From contig NZ_JAGDZB010000001.1 of the NCBI RefSeq assembly GCF_049116215.1, positions 124,001 through 188,000 on the forward strand: a stretch of 64,000 bases of DNA. Direction: 5' to 3'. Shown here in pieces: positions 51,301 through 61,212 of this stretch. The position numbers were made by a program, and so were the translations under genes. The number at the start of each line of letters is the position of its first letter. Within the stretch, counting starts at the first letter, position 1. This DNA is from Shimia sp049116215. Lineage in GTDB: Bacteria; Pseudomonadota; Alphaproteobacteria; Rhodobacterales; Rhodobacteraceae. Below the pieces are notes generated by a model, which was given only the letters and a program-made list of their open reading frames with translations, searched no databases and was not told the DNA's origin.

Positions 51301-52809
51301 ATGAAAGACGATTGTTCTGATTTTGCGCAATGGACCAAAGTGGGCAAACTTGGTGGCCTTGATCCTCTGGGTATGCTTACACCAATCGAGAACTGTTATG
51401 GCCAGCTTTTACCGGGCCTGACGTCAGTAACCGTGCGATATCGCTACTATTCATTTTTTAGTTGGTGGATAGACGAATACACAAAGAATGGCGCATCCAG
51501 TTCTGCAAGCAAATTTGAAGAACACTTGCGCAGGGGCGAAGCTCTGATTGCACTTATCACAGTCTATGCCCAAAACAATCTGGAAGGTGTTGAGACAACT
51601 TCAGGTATTGCAGGTTCTGAGTGGGCTGCGAGTCAGATCTCTGACAACGACAACATGATTGACTTCAGGGTCGCAACTTCTTTGGAAACTCCCAAAGGTG
51701 AAGGTAAGCGATACCTCGATGTTCTGGCTTATAGCGCTGCCTATGGATCACAGTTGATCGAAATTGGCCTGATGTCGCGTCTTGAAGGCTATAGTCTGAT
51801 TGCTCCAACGCCGTTGGGCCGGGAGCTTGCCGACGCCTATCGAGAAACAATAACGGAAGAAAGCCTTCATCTTTTTAAGCATTTTGCTGAGAAAGGTATC
51901 GCAAGCAAAAACGACCTGCTGAACATGGCGATCATGCGCTTGTCTTTCCTTCCGAGTGTGTGTCGTGAGAGGTCTTTCTTGAGAGATTTGTTAATGGGGC
52001 GCTCCTCTGAAGGTGGTGATACGCGTGCCGAAACGATGAAGGAGATCATGATCGCCGCAAAAAACTTAGGTAAGGTTCCTACGCAAGACGATCTCAGATG
52101 GCTTTGGTTTGATAGCGATGTAGGTGATGATCATCCACACCGTGAATGTCGGCTGGCCTGGCAATACTATCAGGTCGGCGACAGCCTTAGGGTTTGCATG
52201 GAGGCAATTCTCTTCTTGTCCGTTCGCGCCATCTCTGATGCAGGTGAAAACCTCAGGCCTCAAGATGTTTTGGCCAGGCTGGTCGAGAATGTTCCTGATA
52301 ACCTTTGCCTTCAGGATTTCTTCCTGACTTTGAATAATACCAACTCGGAAAAAACCTCCGCCGACCTAAGTCATTCTGCAATTGAAGCACGCGGACCGGC
52401 TGATGACATTCTTCCCCTCATGGCGCGCCTTTACAGGAGATGGTCCGAACGAATTGACGAACTTGCTCAAGTCTATCCTGAATCCGATCGATTTTTGACG
52501 CCGGTTGCCTGCCTTTGCTTCCTAAAGGAAAGAAAAAATGACGGTGCTAAACAGGTGCTGGCACAGTTCATTCTGGAGAAGGTGATCCGCCAACATCTCT
52601 GGATCGCCACTCGAAAAATGCACACTCAAGGAAACTTTACATACGTGCTCGAGTTCGAGGACGGGCGGCTCTCCGACCGAAGAGCTGGTGTCACCGGGGC
52701 CAGCGGGCCCCGCACCGCCATCGCAACAAGGTTTCTGCAAGAAGTTGGCCTCATTGACATAAACGGGTTAACCGCCGCTGGTGAAGAGGAAATTTCTTAT
52801 GCGGCATGA
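51301..52809 (+). CDS. Protein of unknown function in a PLD-helicase module
   Basis: The 502-residue soluble product begins with a distinctive region (GGLDPLGMLTPIENCYGQLLPG, then TSVTVRYRYYSFFSWWIDEY). It continues as an all-helical protein without recognised catalytic motifs. The Trp/Tyr-rich N-terminal block suggests a conserved structural core. I do not recognise a named family. Its last 11 bases overlap the phospholipase-D-like gene, so the two proteins are translationally coupled and probably act together. Confidence 0.75.
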   Translation: MKDDCSDFAQWTKVGKLGGLDPLGMLTPIENCYGQLLPGLTSVTVRYRYYSFFSWWIDEYTKNGASSSASKFEEHLRRGEALIALITVYAQNNLEGVETTSGIAGSEWAASQISDNDNMIDFRVATSLETPKGEGKRYLDVLAYSAAYGSQLIEIGLMSRLEGYSLIAPTPLGRELADAYRETITEESLHLFKHFAEKGIASKNDLLNMAIMRLSFLPSVCRERSFLRDLLMGRSSEGGDTRAETMKEIMIAAKNLGKVPTQDDLRWLWFDSDVGDDHPHRECRLAWQYYQVGDSLRVCMEAILFLSVRAISDAGENLRPQDVLARLVENVPDNLCLQDFFLTLNNTNSEKTSADLSHSAIEARGPADDILPLMARLYRRWSERIDELAQVYPESDRFLTPVACLCFLKERKNDGAKQVLAQFILEKVIRQHLWIATRKMHTQGNFTYVLEFEDGRLSDRRAGVTGASGPRTAIATRFLQEVGLIDINGLTAAGEEEISYAA

Positions 52810-55141
52810 TCGTAGTTTTCGAGCCTCTGGCTACCATAGTGCGTTTCTGACCAGCTTCTCTTTTGACCCGATGGTTTTTGAAAACGTCGTTTTGCTGAAC
52901 CTCAGACGCGGTAAATGCAGAAACATTTCTGTTCTCGTGGACGGGCGAATGGCACGACAATCCATATCAGAAATGGGCGCGCCTAAGCTGGCTGGTCTTG
53001 ACTATCATTTGGCCCAAAAGGAGGTTCCCGGCGCATTCCATCCAAAGATCACGATCCAATTAGGCCAAAAAAGTGGACGTTTGATGGTTGGGTCAGGGAA
53101 TCTGACCACATCTGGGCTTGCAGGGAATCTCGAAACTTTATCGGATTTGAAATTCGGCGGTGACGATTTGGAGGCATCGCCTCTGGTCGCAGCGGCTCTG
53201 AAGTATTTTGAAGCCCAGGTTGATCCATCGGACCGTGCAATGATGCAATCATTGCAGAGAGCGCGAGCGCAATCTCCCTGGCTAAAGTCTGTAAGCGCTC
53301 AAAACACCCTAACCCTTCAAAGTGGCGAGCGTATCGGGTTTCTTACTGACACAGATGACAGTGGCGTAGGGGACAAGTTTGTTGACTTCATCGGTGAAGA
53401 TGAAATCTCTAACCTTATCGTTATGTCCCCTTTTTGGGACCGAGACCTCGCAGGTGTCAAAGAGATCTATGAGAAATTAGGTAATCCAGAGCTAAAGATC
53501 GTTCCGGATCTCAGGTTTCAAGAATTTGATCGGGAAAGCCTCAACTCATTTGGTTCGGTAGAGCTGTGTTCCCCCGAGCCGCTTGGTGTCCATCGAGAGC
53601 GTAGGCCAATGCACGCGAAAGTAATTGTCGCTGAAGGTCGTAACCACGACTACGTCCTATCCGGAAGTATGAATGCAAGCATTCCAGGGCTATTCGGAAA
53701 AGGTTCCCGCGGCGGAAATTCGGAAGCCGCAATTGCAAGAACAGTGCCGTTCGGTGAGGCAATAGAGTTGCTCGGGCTCGAACAGGTCCTACAAAAAACA
53801 TTGCGATACTCCGACCTGAAACCAAAGCCTAATCGGACCCAGGATAAAGAAGATTTGACGTCATTCTATCCTGGAGCCTTTGAAATCAGCGGAGGTCAAA
53901 TGGCTTTCGTGGCCGCGCCAAGAGTAAGGGCGACATCCATAGACGTTTTTGATCGCGTTGAGGTAAAACTTGCGACATTTGATTGTCTCGACGGAATTAG
54001 AACCAGAGTAACATTACCTGCAGAAATGACATCTGCTCCTCGATACGCTGCCGTCGTCAACGAAAGCGGAGAAAGATCTTGTCTCGTTCCTATCATTTCT
54101 CTTGCCGATCTTGACCATGCCTCTCGACCATCAGCATCCAATCGTGATCTGACCATTCTTCGTGAATTGGAGAGGTCGGGTAGGGTTTCAGATGAAGTCC
54201 TTGAGCTTTTAGAAAGAATGGGTGGCTTGCGCAGGCCGGTCGATCTCTCTGCCAAGCGACTTGGCCCTACTGGCGGTTCGTCACCTGTTTCAGATGACGG
54301 GGAAATAGAAACGCATCTCACAAAAGAAGAAATCGATAGGTTGATGCGTGAAAACGATGAGGAAAAAGCCCTTCGAGAAATCGGGACACTCGACGAAATC
54401 CGCCGCTCCATGAACCGAACATTGGAAATTGTTCGCGCTCAGGAGGACCAAGGAACTTCAGAAGAACGCATTGCACAAATAGACCTGCATGTTTCTGATG
54501 CAGACCTTGAAGAGGCTAAAGGTCACCCCCCCGAAGAAGAAAAAAATTTAACAAATGATGGGATCGAGCAAAAGCCTCAGGACAAGCCAATTATATCGAC
54601 TTCAGAACGACAAAACTCGATAAAAATCGAAGAGCGCCTGGCGAAAACAGGAGATGCTCTCGTTGGCCTCTTTGAACTGCTTGAACCAGGAAATTTACCG
54701 ATCGGCCAAGCTCTGGTCCTCCGCGCATTCATAATGGCCACGCTCGGCGCTGCAGCAAAAAGTTCTGCCAGCGAGAGATACCCCATACCGCCATTGACTA
54801 ACAAAGCAAAACAACCGGGTGGATGGGTGCGACTGACAGGCCGGATTTTGTCCGAATACTTGAAACAATGGAGTGCGCCAGAATTCCTCATGCGTGAACA
54901 CAAAGACTATGAGTTGGAAGCGTTCGCTCTTTTGATAAATGCAGGCTCTCTTTGGATGGAGTGCGCTCGACGCTCCGGTATTGACGAAGCAGTTGTTTTG
55001 GTCTTCCAACAGACATACTCATCCTATGCCAAAGCTCTCGAAAAATCTGCGAAAATGCGAGAATCCGATAGGATTTACATCGAAACCTGCACGTCTCGCT
55101 ATGCCGCACAGGAGGATTTTGTTCGACTAACAGGTGTCTGA
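52799..55141 (+). CDS. Phospholipase D-family protein (two HKD motifs)
   Basis: The 780-residue product has two PLD catalytic motifs. The first is HPK near residue 81 with GSGNLTTSG at 98-106; the second is HAK near residue 271 with SGSMNAS about 16 residues later. The order and spacing fit PLD-family nucleases (for example DrmC-like or helicase-linked types) rather than lipid enzymes. The C-terminal half is helical and acidic without obvious motifs. The ATG at 52799 was chosen over an in-frame GTG at 52781; it overlaps the upstream stop by 11 bases and has AGAGGA upstream. It is convergent with the giant helicase gene. Confidence 0.8.
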   Translation: MRHDRSFRASGYHSAFLTSFSFDPMVFENVVLLNLRRGKCRNISVLVDGRMARQSISEMGAPKLAGLDYHLAQKEVPGAFHPKITIQLGQKSGRLMVGSGNLTTSGLAGNLETLSDLKFGGDDLEASPLVAAALKYFEAQVDPSDRAMMQSLQRARAQSPWLKSVSAQNTLTLQSGERIGFLTDTDDSGVGDKFVDFIGEDEISNLIVMSPFWDRDLAGVKEIYEKLGNPELKIVPDLRFQEFDRESLNSFGSVELCSPEPLGVHRERRPMHAKVIVAEGRNHDYVLSGSMNASIPGLFGKGSRGGNSEAAIARTVPFGEAIELLGLEQVLQKTLRYSDLKPKPNRTQDKEDLTSFYPGAFEISGGQMAFVAAPRVRATSIDVFDRVEVKLATFDCLDGIRTRVTLPAEMTSAPRYAAVVNESGERSCLVPIISLADLDHASRPSASNRDLTILRELERSGRVSDEVLELLERMGGLRRPVDLSAKRLGPTGGSSPVSDDGEIETHLTKEEIDRLMRENDEEKALREIGTLDEIRRSMNRTLEIVRAQEDQGTSEERIAQIDLHVSDADLEEAKGHPPEEEKNLTNDGIEQKPQDKPIISTSERQNSIKIEERLAKTGDALVGLFELLEPGNLPIGQALVLRAFIMATLGAAAKSSASERYPIPPLTNKAKQPGGWVRLTGRILSEYLKQWSAPEFLMREHKDYELEAFALLINAGSLWMECARRSGIDEAVVLVFQQTYSSYAKALEKSAKMRESDRIYIETCTSRYAAQEDFVRLTGV

Positions 55142-55326
55142 AGTAAGCGCTTATGGGTCCAAATAGCGGCATTTGATAAGAGAGTGTTCTTGGCTCATGG
55201 TAATCACTGAGAAGTGGACGATGCTTTAACGAGTGATTTGGGCCAGATGTATCACCGCAATTATCGGTTGGGTGAAGACCGGCACTTGGCCGAAAGCGTC
55301 GCAAATTTTAACAATAGCCGTCGATG

Positions 55327-58300
55327 TCATTCTTCAATTAAACCGAAGTCATCTTTATCCGTCGATGACACTTTTTTCGCCTTACTCCGATTGGATTCCC
55401 TTCGACCTTTGGCAACGTAGTCTTTGTTCAACGCACGCTCCACGAGCCACGCTTGCGGATGTTCTGGGAAGCCCTCACCAAAGCGGCGGATCAGTTCAAT
55501 ATACCGAAAATTCGTAGTTGACAGTTTGCAGATTTCCTCACCGGTAACTGCGTTTTCAATCACGAGACCTCCTCCCTTAGGGGCGAGTTTTAACATGTTT
55601 GTTTTTAAAATATCTGTCAGTTCCGCCCATGTTTTTGATTGAGAAACCGCGGCTTTCATGAGCACATTGAGCTCATCTAAACCATACCTCCCAGCGGTTA
55701 CTAAAGCTGTCACATCTTCGCCGTCGGCTTGACTGTCTTGGCCATACTCGTCAACAAAAAGCCCTTCATCATTGACTGGATTTAAGGAAGTAGTTGCGGT
55801 CGCAACTTTAGGCTTTTTTAGTTCGTCCCGCCCTGGCTCCGGCTGAAAAACCAACTCCGGAAGCACAGTTTCCCAACTGTCGCGTTTAAGGTATTGGATG
55901 TATTCCTCACCATTGTCTGCCTTCCGCCAATTGATGATAGCCCCAACTTGTCCAGAAGAAAGCATGTGACCTTCAGGGGGGCGCCAGGCTTTGGCCATTC
56001 GCCCAAGAATTCGCCCCTTGGAATCCACAAGTTCCCAATATGGTTCCCTGAGCCTCAAAGAAACATCATCGCCTACTGAGGCATCTCTCACTGCCAAGTG
56101 GACCGCGTGGCCCTTTTTTTGCCTTCCGGCAAATGAGAGATCTACAACGTCCAAGTGTGGCAATTGATAAATCATGCCCACAGGAATGCTTTCGCCGAGA
56201 TCAGGAACGACCTGCCTACACAAAACGGAGTGCGCCCCAGATTTCAAGAGAGAATGCTCTCCGCTGGTCAGCACTGTCAGGCTTTGTTGCGCACGAGTCA
56301 TCGCCACATAGAAAAGGCGCCTTGGAGCATCACGATCTTCATTCTTTGAAGGGCGATCCCAGCTGCCGTTCAGGATCACCACATGATCAAATTCAAGCCC
56401 TTTGGCACGGTGCGCGGTGAGGAGCAAAAGCCCTCTCTGTTCGCCTCGCGTGTCTCTTGACCATTCTGCGATCCACTCAATTACGTCAGGCGCGGGCATG
56501 GCCTTGGTCTTAAGTTCACGTGCCAAGTCCGCAATGCCTTCAGCCAGAAGGTCCACCCATTTGTTGCGGGACTGGTTATTCAGCACGCCAACGATGTCAT
56601 GAATACCAAGCAACTCCCTATGCCTCAGGCGCAAGCCCTCTACAAACTTTTGGGTTTCACGCAGCCTCCAAATGTTTGGGAGATTTTCGTTGGCCATCTC
56701 GACTTTAAGCCCCCTCTTCTCGGCATAAGTTCGAACAGCTCCCAATTCTTTCCAATTGCGGGAAATTACTGCCGTTCGCGCCCAGTTCCATTCTGGATCA
56801 AGTCGAGAAAGTCGAATAAGTTCATCGACCGCCGCGATAGCTTGTGGAAGGTCGCCATGTGGAACATCGAGTAGCTGTACACGCCCCTGAGCAACGGTAT
56901 CAACACTTTCCAATCTTCCGCCGGGAGGGAGGATCGCGCGCGCTGAATTGATTTGGATTTCTTGGTCAATCTTCATACGATCTGCAGCACCGCAGATAAC
57001 CTGATTGGCGGTTTGGATAATGTTGTGTGTTGAACGGTAGTTGTCGACGAGGAAGGAAGGCTTGGCCTTGTAATCTGCCTCAAATCTGCGGATGTATTCG
57101 ATCGATGCACCATTGAAGGCATAGATGTTCTGGTCATCATCACCGACAGCGAAAAGGCTCAACTTCAGATCGACATCCTCAAGAGAGCGGCCGGCCACTG
57201 CGGAGATCAGCGCGTATTCTTCGGGTCCCACGTCCTGATACTCGTCCACGAGAATCCAACGATAGCCCTGAATCAGGGCCTCACGTTGCGCTTCTGCCTC
57301 AGACTTCGACAAGCCTTCCGCATTGAGCTGGCGCACAGCCTCCATAATGACATTGTCAAAATCACTTGTATCGGCTTGCACCCCTGCGAAACTGGCTCCC
57401 ACAAGCTTCATTGCCAGAGCGTGGCAGGTCGAGATGGTAACTCCGGCGGCGTCATCCCCAACCAAGGCACGTAATCTGAAACGAATTTCCGCAGCGGCGT
57501 GGCGATTGTAGACCAGCACCAAAATACCTCGCGGATCTTCGCGTTTCATCCGAAGCAGGTAGGCAATGCGATGGACCAATACCCTTGTCTTGCCCGACCC
57601 AGGTCCAGCCAGGACCAACACGTTAGTGCGATCGCGGTCGTCGGTCACGATATCCTGCTGAACCTTATTTCCCAGATCGTCGACAATCGCCTTCCATGAC
57701 TTGCTGGTAGTCTGCCGTCTAACTTCGCGTGCCATACCGGGCATCCAGCGCTTCATGAACTGGTCCTTGTTCAGAAGGAAGTAGTCTTCTGACAGACGCT
57801 CTGCATCTACCATCGTTTCCAGACCCGTCTCAGCATAAGTCGCCATAACGTGCGTTTGCAGGGTCTGCTCTTCGTAGTGCTCTTCCAAGGGAAGGAAGTC
57901 AGACTGAGTGAATTGCCCTCCATCAGAGTTCAAGAATACTGTCATCGCAGGCCGGAAGACGGTTAAACCTTTGCCCAAGGTTAGGACGCCCTGCTCGTGC
58001 AACCATAGGAGCGATCGCTCCAAAAGCTTAGTAATGTCACGGACGCCGCTGGATTTTAGCTCCATGTCATGTGAGAGTTGCGCAAGTAGGTCCCCAACCG
58101 TTGTCTCTACCTGTAGATCTTTTCCCCGAACGCCCTTTTCTATTCGTCCAGTTAGATAACTCAGAAGCACACTTGCGGCACGCCACCGCAACTCAGCTGT
58201 CTGGGAAATCGTTCTCCAAGAGCGCTCTAAAGTAACCAACAATGTATTGCGGCTAACTTTGCGCAATCTGACATTACCGCGACCACCATCATGCCCCCGG

Positions 58301-60939
58301 CCATCTCGGGAAATGCCGCGCACCAGCTTGTCAATAATGTCGGGGCGGACATCGTGGCCACCCGTATCCCTGAGATTCTGACAAGCTTCCGCAAGGTTCA
58401 GAGGCGTAGGCGCTTTATCATCTGCGTCCGGAGCCATCTCCTGCATTAACCCGATAAGATCAGTCTCGAGATTTGAAGCCTGTGTCAAACGCGCTGAAGA
58501 AGAATGCGCCACGCCAACATGAACAAACACTGTCATAGCAATGTCATTGCGAGCAATTCCAAGCGTTTCGAGATTTGCCATCGCCTTGGTCAGGGCGCCC
58601 GGAGACAGTCCGCTAACACCACAAAGCTCGTCTGTTGAGACCCCCTCATCCGCAGGAGCTGAAATCAAGTGCTTTATAATAGCAAACAACTCATTCCGGT
58701 GCTTAGCAGTAATGTCTGCCTTTAGAAGCCTGCTCTTAGCCTCGTCCAGAGTATGAATCTGCAAAGAAGAAGGGAAAATCTGCACCCGGTTTTCTTCCCG
58801 AGTGACAAGCCTCGCCTCTTCAAGCCATGACACAGCAGTCTTGACCCGAGTATCGTCCGTCGCACTGTCTCTCTCGAATTCCAAGTCTCTTTCGGATCGG
58901 ACAATTTCGCCGGCAGTCGCAACTATCTTTCCCGTCTTCTGGGTGCGCTCATCAATCCTTCGCAAAGCCTTCAGGATGGCACCAATCTCATGTCTGGCGA
59001 GACGTGAGTTGGCCGAAAGACGGAATTGACGTTCGACATCATCGGCCGCAAACAACAAAACACAATTTGCATCCTCCCGATCTCGGCCAGCGCGCCCTGC
59101 TTCCTGAAGGTAGTTTTCCAAAGATCCAGGGATGTCGGAATGGACAACCAATCGAATGTCCGGCTTGTCGATCCCCATCCCAAAGGCATTGGTCGCAGCG
59201 ATAACTCGAAGGTCTCCGACCCTGAAGCGCTCTTGAACATCCTGTTTGTCGTCAGAGCTTAACCCAGCATGAAAATGTTCAGCGTCCAAACCCTGTGATT
59301 TAAGGAATTCGGCGACACGCTCGGTCTCACTGCGAGTGGCGCAATAAACAACGGCGCCAGACCGACCGGCGGAAGGCAGCAATTTCTCAATCGCATCCAA
59401 CACATCGGACATTTTGCTGTTTTTGGTAGTTGGTCGAACTTCGAATGTTAGGTTCGACCTGGCTGCACCGCCATCAAGTGGTATGAGTTCTACGCCTGCC
59501 CGGGACCGAAAATGCTCTAAGATATCTTCGACCACTTCGGGCTTGGCCGTCGCCGTCAAACAGATAATTGGTGCAGGCGGCTGGTCACCGGAGAATTCCT
59601 TAATAAAGCGCCCCAGATACCTGTAGTCCGGTCTAAAATCATGCCCCCACTTCGAAACGCAGTGCGCTTCGTCGATCGCCCAAAGCCCAACTTCTCGCTG
59701 CGCCAAAACGGACCTTATGGAGGTACTCCTTAACTGTTCGGGTGAGATGATGAGGATACCCGCGTCGCCCATTCGGACTTGATCGAGGGCATCCTGCCTT
59801 TCTGGCATGGACATCATTCCATTGATGGTCACTGAACAAGAAATTCCGGACCGTTCCATGCCTTGCACCTGATCCGCCATCAAGGCCACAAGTGGCGAGA
59901 TGACCACCGTCAGAGCACCGATCTTGTCAAAGCGAGATAGCGCCGGAACCTGATAGCACAGAGATTTTCCTGTTCCTGTTGGCAGTATTCCCAACAGGCT
60001 ATTGCCAGACATTGCCTCGTCAACAATGCGCTCCTGCAAGGGGCGTCCATCAGGATCAACGGGTTGGGGGCGGAAACTCTGGAACCCGAACCATTTGCCG
60101 AGCGCCTGCACTGGATCGTTCTGCTCCGCACACCAAGTGCAACTCGGGTCTTTGCAAGAAGTATCCCTCAGATGACGCACAATGAGAGAGGCTTCTCGAA
60201 ATTGCGCCCTAACCCAAGGCGGCATTACCGAGTCTCCTCCGGCCACGGTGATCCATGACAAGGCGTAGGCCATGGGCCAACCGTTCTGCGGGCTGGCAAG
60301 CCTGCCCAAGGTCTGCTCGACGCGTTTCTCGCAAGCCCGTCCGGCCAACATCCTCCTTATAGCGCCAAAAGCACTGTTCTGTGAGGGAAGATCAGCGTCC
60401 CGTAAATATCTAAAAACAGAATCAAAACCTGCTGCCCGTTCCATTCTCGTTGTCAAAAAATGGTATGCAACTAACGAATCAGGGTCGCTGTCGGAGAGGT
60501 CCTGAAATGCATCGAGCTGATTGGCGAACACCTCGAAGACGAGTTTGGCGTCCAACTCAGGATCGTTGAAATGACCGGTCGCAAGCCGACCGTCATGATA
60601 GTGTTTGACCAGATGGTGGTATGGATTTCGAGGGAATGCGAGCGGATTTAGCCAGAGTGTATCAATCGGCGCCTGCATAATTCCTGACAACCGAGAACGG
60701 GCGGCTATCAGATGTTCCATGTCATGTTGGAGGAAGTTGTGTCCTATTGGATGTCCAAAATCAGGAAGGGCTCTTTCAAGCTGGTCGAGATGCCTCTCAG
60801 ACAACGCGCTTCGAGAATTCAGAACAGTGGTGCCATCCTCCCGAACAGCCGCAATGGCGAACACTTTCGATTCCCGAGGGTTTACCTCAAGATCAATCGA
60901 AATGCATCTGGCCAAAAATTTGTGATGCCGGTTTACCAT
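55327..60939 (-). CDS. DEDDh exonuclease-RecQ-UvrD fusion helicase
   Basis: The 1,870-residue product joins three enzyme parts. Residues 1-150 look like a DnaQ/DEDDh 3'-5' exonuclease (IDLEV, GHNFLQHD, then NDPELDAK). A cysteine cluster at about 262-270 may bind zinc. A RecQ-type SF2 helicase follows (GTGKS near 325, DEAHCVSKWGHDF near 425, QEAGRAGRD, then a winged-helix-like part). Then comes a UvrD/Rep SF1A helicase (GPGSGKTR near 1113, DEYQD near 1230, GDDDQNIYAF, TAHRAKGLEFDHV near 1510). A beta-rich segment near 1600-1640 and a charged tail end it. The ATG at 60939 was preferred to a TTG six codons upstream. Confidence 0.88.
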   Translation of the reverse strand: MVNRHHKFLARCISIDLEVNPRESKVFAIAAVREDGTTVLNSRSALSERHLDQLERALPDFGHPIGHNFLQHDMEHLIAARSRLSGIMQAPIDTLWLNPLAFPRNPYHHLVKHYHDGRLATGHFNDPELDAKLVFEVFANQLDAFQDLSDSDPDSLVAYHFLTTRMERAAGFDSVFRYLRDADLPSQNSAFGAIRRMLAGRACEKRVEQTLGRLASPQNGWPMAYALSWITVAGGDSVMPPWVRAQFREASLIVRHLRDTSCKDPSCTWCAEQNDPVQALGKWFGFQSFRPQPVDPDGRPLQERIVDEAMSGNSLLGILPTGTGKSLCYQVPALSRFDKIGALTVVISPLVALMADQVQGMERSGISCSVTINGMMSMPERQDALDQVRMGDAGILIISPEQLRSTSIRSVLAQREVGLWAIDEAHCVSKWGHDFRPDYRYLGRFIKEFSGDQPPAPIICLTATAKPEVVEDILEHFRSRAGVELIPLDGGAARSNLTFEVRPTTKNSKMSDVLDAIEKLLPSAGRSGAVVYCATRSETERVAEFLKSQGLDAEHFHAGLSSDDKQDVQERFRVGDLRVIAATNAFGMGIDKPDIRLVVHSDIPGSLENYLQEAGRAGRDREDANCVLLFAADDVERQFRLSANSRLARHEIGAILKALRRIDERTQKTGKIVATAGEIVRSERDLEFERDSATDDTRVKTAVSWLEEARLVTREENRVQIFPSSLQIHTLDEAKSRLLKADITAKHRNELFAIIKHLISAPADEGVSTDELCGVSGLSPGALTKAMANLETLGIARNDIAMTVFVHVGVAHSSSARLTQASNLETDLIGLMQEMAPDADDKAPTPLNLAEACQNLRDTGGHDVRPDIIDKLVRGISRDGRGHDGGRGNVRLRKVSRNTLLVTLERSWRTISQTAELRWRAASVLLSYLTGRIEKGVRGKDLQVETTVGDLLAQLSHDMELKSSGVRDITKLLERSLLWLHEQGVLTLGKGLTVFRPAMTVFLNSDGGQFTQSDFLPLEEHYEEQTLQTHVMATYAETGLETMVDAERLSEDYFLLNKDQFMKRWMPGMAREVRRQTTSKSWKAIVDDLGNKVQQDIVTDDRDRTNVLVLAGPGSGKTRVLVHRIAYLLRMKREDPRGILVLVYNRHAAAEIRFRLRALVGDDAAGVTISTCHALAMKLVGASFAGVQADTSDFDNVIMEAVRQLNAEGLSKSEAEAQREALIQGYRWILVDEYQDVGPEEYALISAVAGRSLEDVDLKLSLFAVGDDDQNIYAFNGASIEYIRRFEADYKAKPSFLVDNYRSTHNIIQTANQVICGAADRMKIDQEIQINSARAILPPGGRLESVDTVAQGRVQLLDVPHGDLPQAIAAVDELIRLSRLDPEWNWARTAVISRNWKELGAVRTYAEKRGLKVEMANENLPNIWRLRETQKFVEGLRLRHRELLGIHDIVGVLNNQSRNKWVDLLAEGIADLARELKTKAMPAPDVIEWIAEWSRDTRGEQRGLLLLTAHRAKGLEFDHVVILNGSWDRPSKNEDRDAPRRLFYVAMTRAQQSLTVLTSGEHSLLKSGAHSVLCRQVVPDLGESIPVGMIYQLPHLDVVDLSFAGRQKKGHAVHLAVRDASVGDDVSLRLREPYWELVDSKGRILGRMAKAWRPPEGHMLSSGQVGAIINWRKADNGEEYIQYLKRDSWETVLPELVFQPEPGRDELKKPKVATATTSLNPVNDEGLFVDEYGQDSQADGEDVTALVTAGRYGLDELNVLMKAAVSQSKTWAELTDILKTNMLKLAPKGGGLVIENAVTGEEICKLSTTNFRYIELIRRFGEGFPEHPQAWLVERALNKDYVAKGRRESNRSKAKKVSSTDKDDFGLIEE

Positions 60940-61053
60940 TTGATGCAGAAAGCTCAATCCATTGTTTCAAATAAACAATACCTTTCGATGCGCGAGCACA
61001 AGTGAAACGGTTTCGATTTGTGAATGGAGGTCATCCGATCTTCACCCCGAAAA

Positions 61054-61135
61054 TTGAGTAGGAACACTCAAGATCGGTTTACAATTTCCACGTAAGCCAT
61101 TGATTTACACTTGGGTAAACTGGGTGCAGTTTACA
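61054..61135. promoter_or_regulatory. attR-proximal inverted repeat and GTTTACA cluster
   Basis: TTGAGT (61054-61059) and ACTCAA (61066-61071) form an inverted repeat upstream of the helicase gene. GTTTACA (61077-61083 and 61129-61135) and GTAAAC (61115-61120) follow toward attR and match the repeats near attL. They are candidate integrase arm sites or parts of the helicase promoter. Confidence 0.4.
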
Positions 61136-61163
61136 AATATTCCCTTTGTTTTCAATTGCGACG

Positions 61164-61212
61164 GCGGATTGCAAATCCGTGTACACCGGTTCGATTCCGG
61201 TACTCGCCTCCA
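61164..61212 (+). repeat. attR: second copy of the 49-bp tRNA-Cys repeat
   Basis: It is identical to the 3' 49 bases of tRNA-Cys including CCA. The 5' half of the tRNA is absent here, so this is not a functional tRNA gene but the displaced original 3' end. The host sequence downstream of the empty site resumes at 61213; no gene is seen in the next 190 bases. Confidence 0.95.

Larger units (their letters stand above)
37379..61212. mobile_element. Integrated mobilisable genomic island in tRNA-Cys
   Basis: The 23,785-bp unit is bounded by the two 49-bp repeats. It encodes a tyrosine recombinase, a probable excisionase, a primase, a KfrA-like protein and a MobV-type relaxase, plus cargo that looks like phage defence. 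No type IV secretion genes and no transposase are seen, so it would be mobilisable rather than self-conjugative. Base composition is visibly lower in G+C than the flanks. The unoccupied site would join 37378 to the sequence now beginning at 61164. Confidence 0.9.

Noticed and set aside
37379..61212. Self-transmissible conjugative element
   Set aside because: Only a relaxase is present; no type IV secretion or coupling protein genes are seen in the island.
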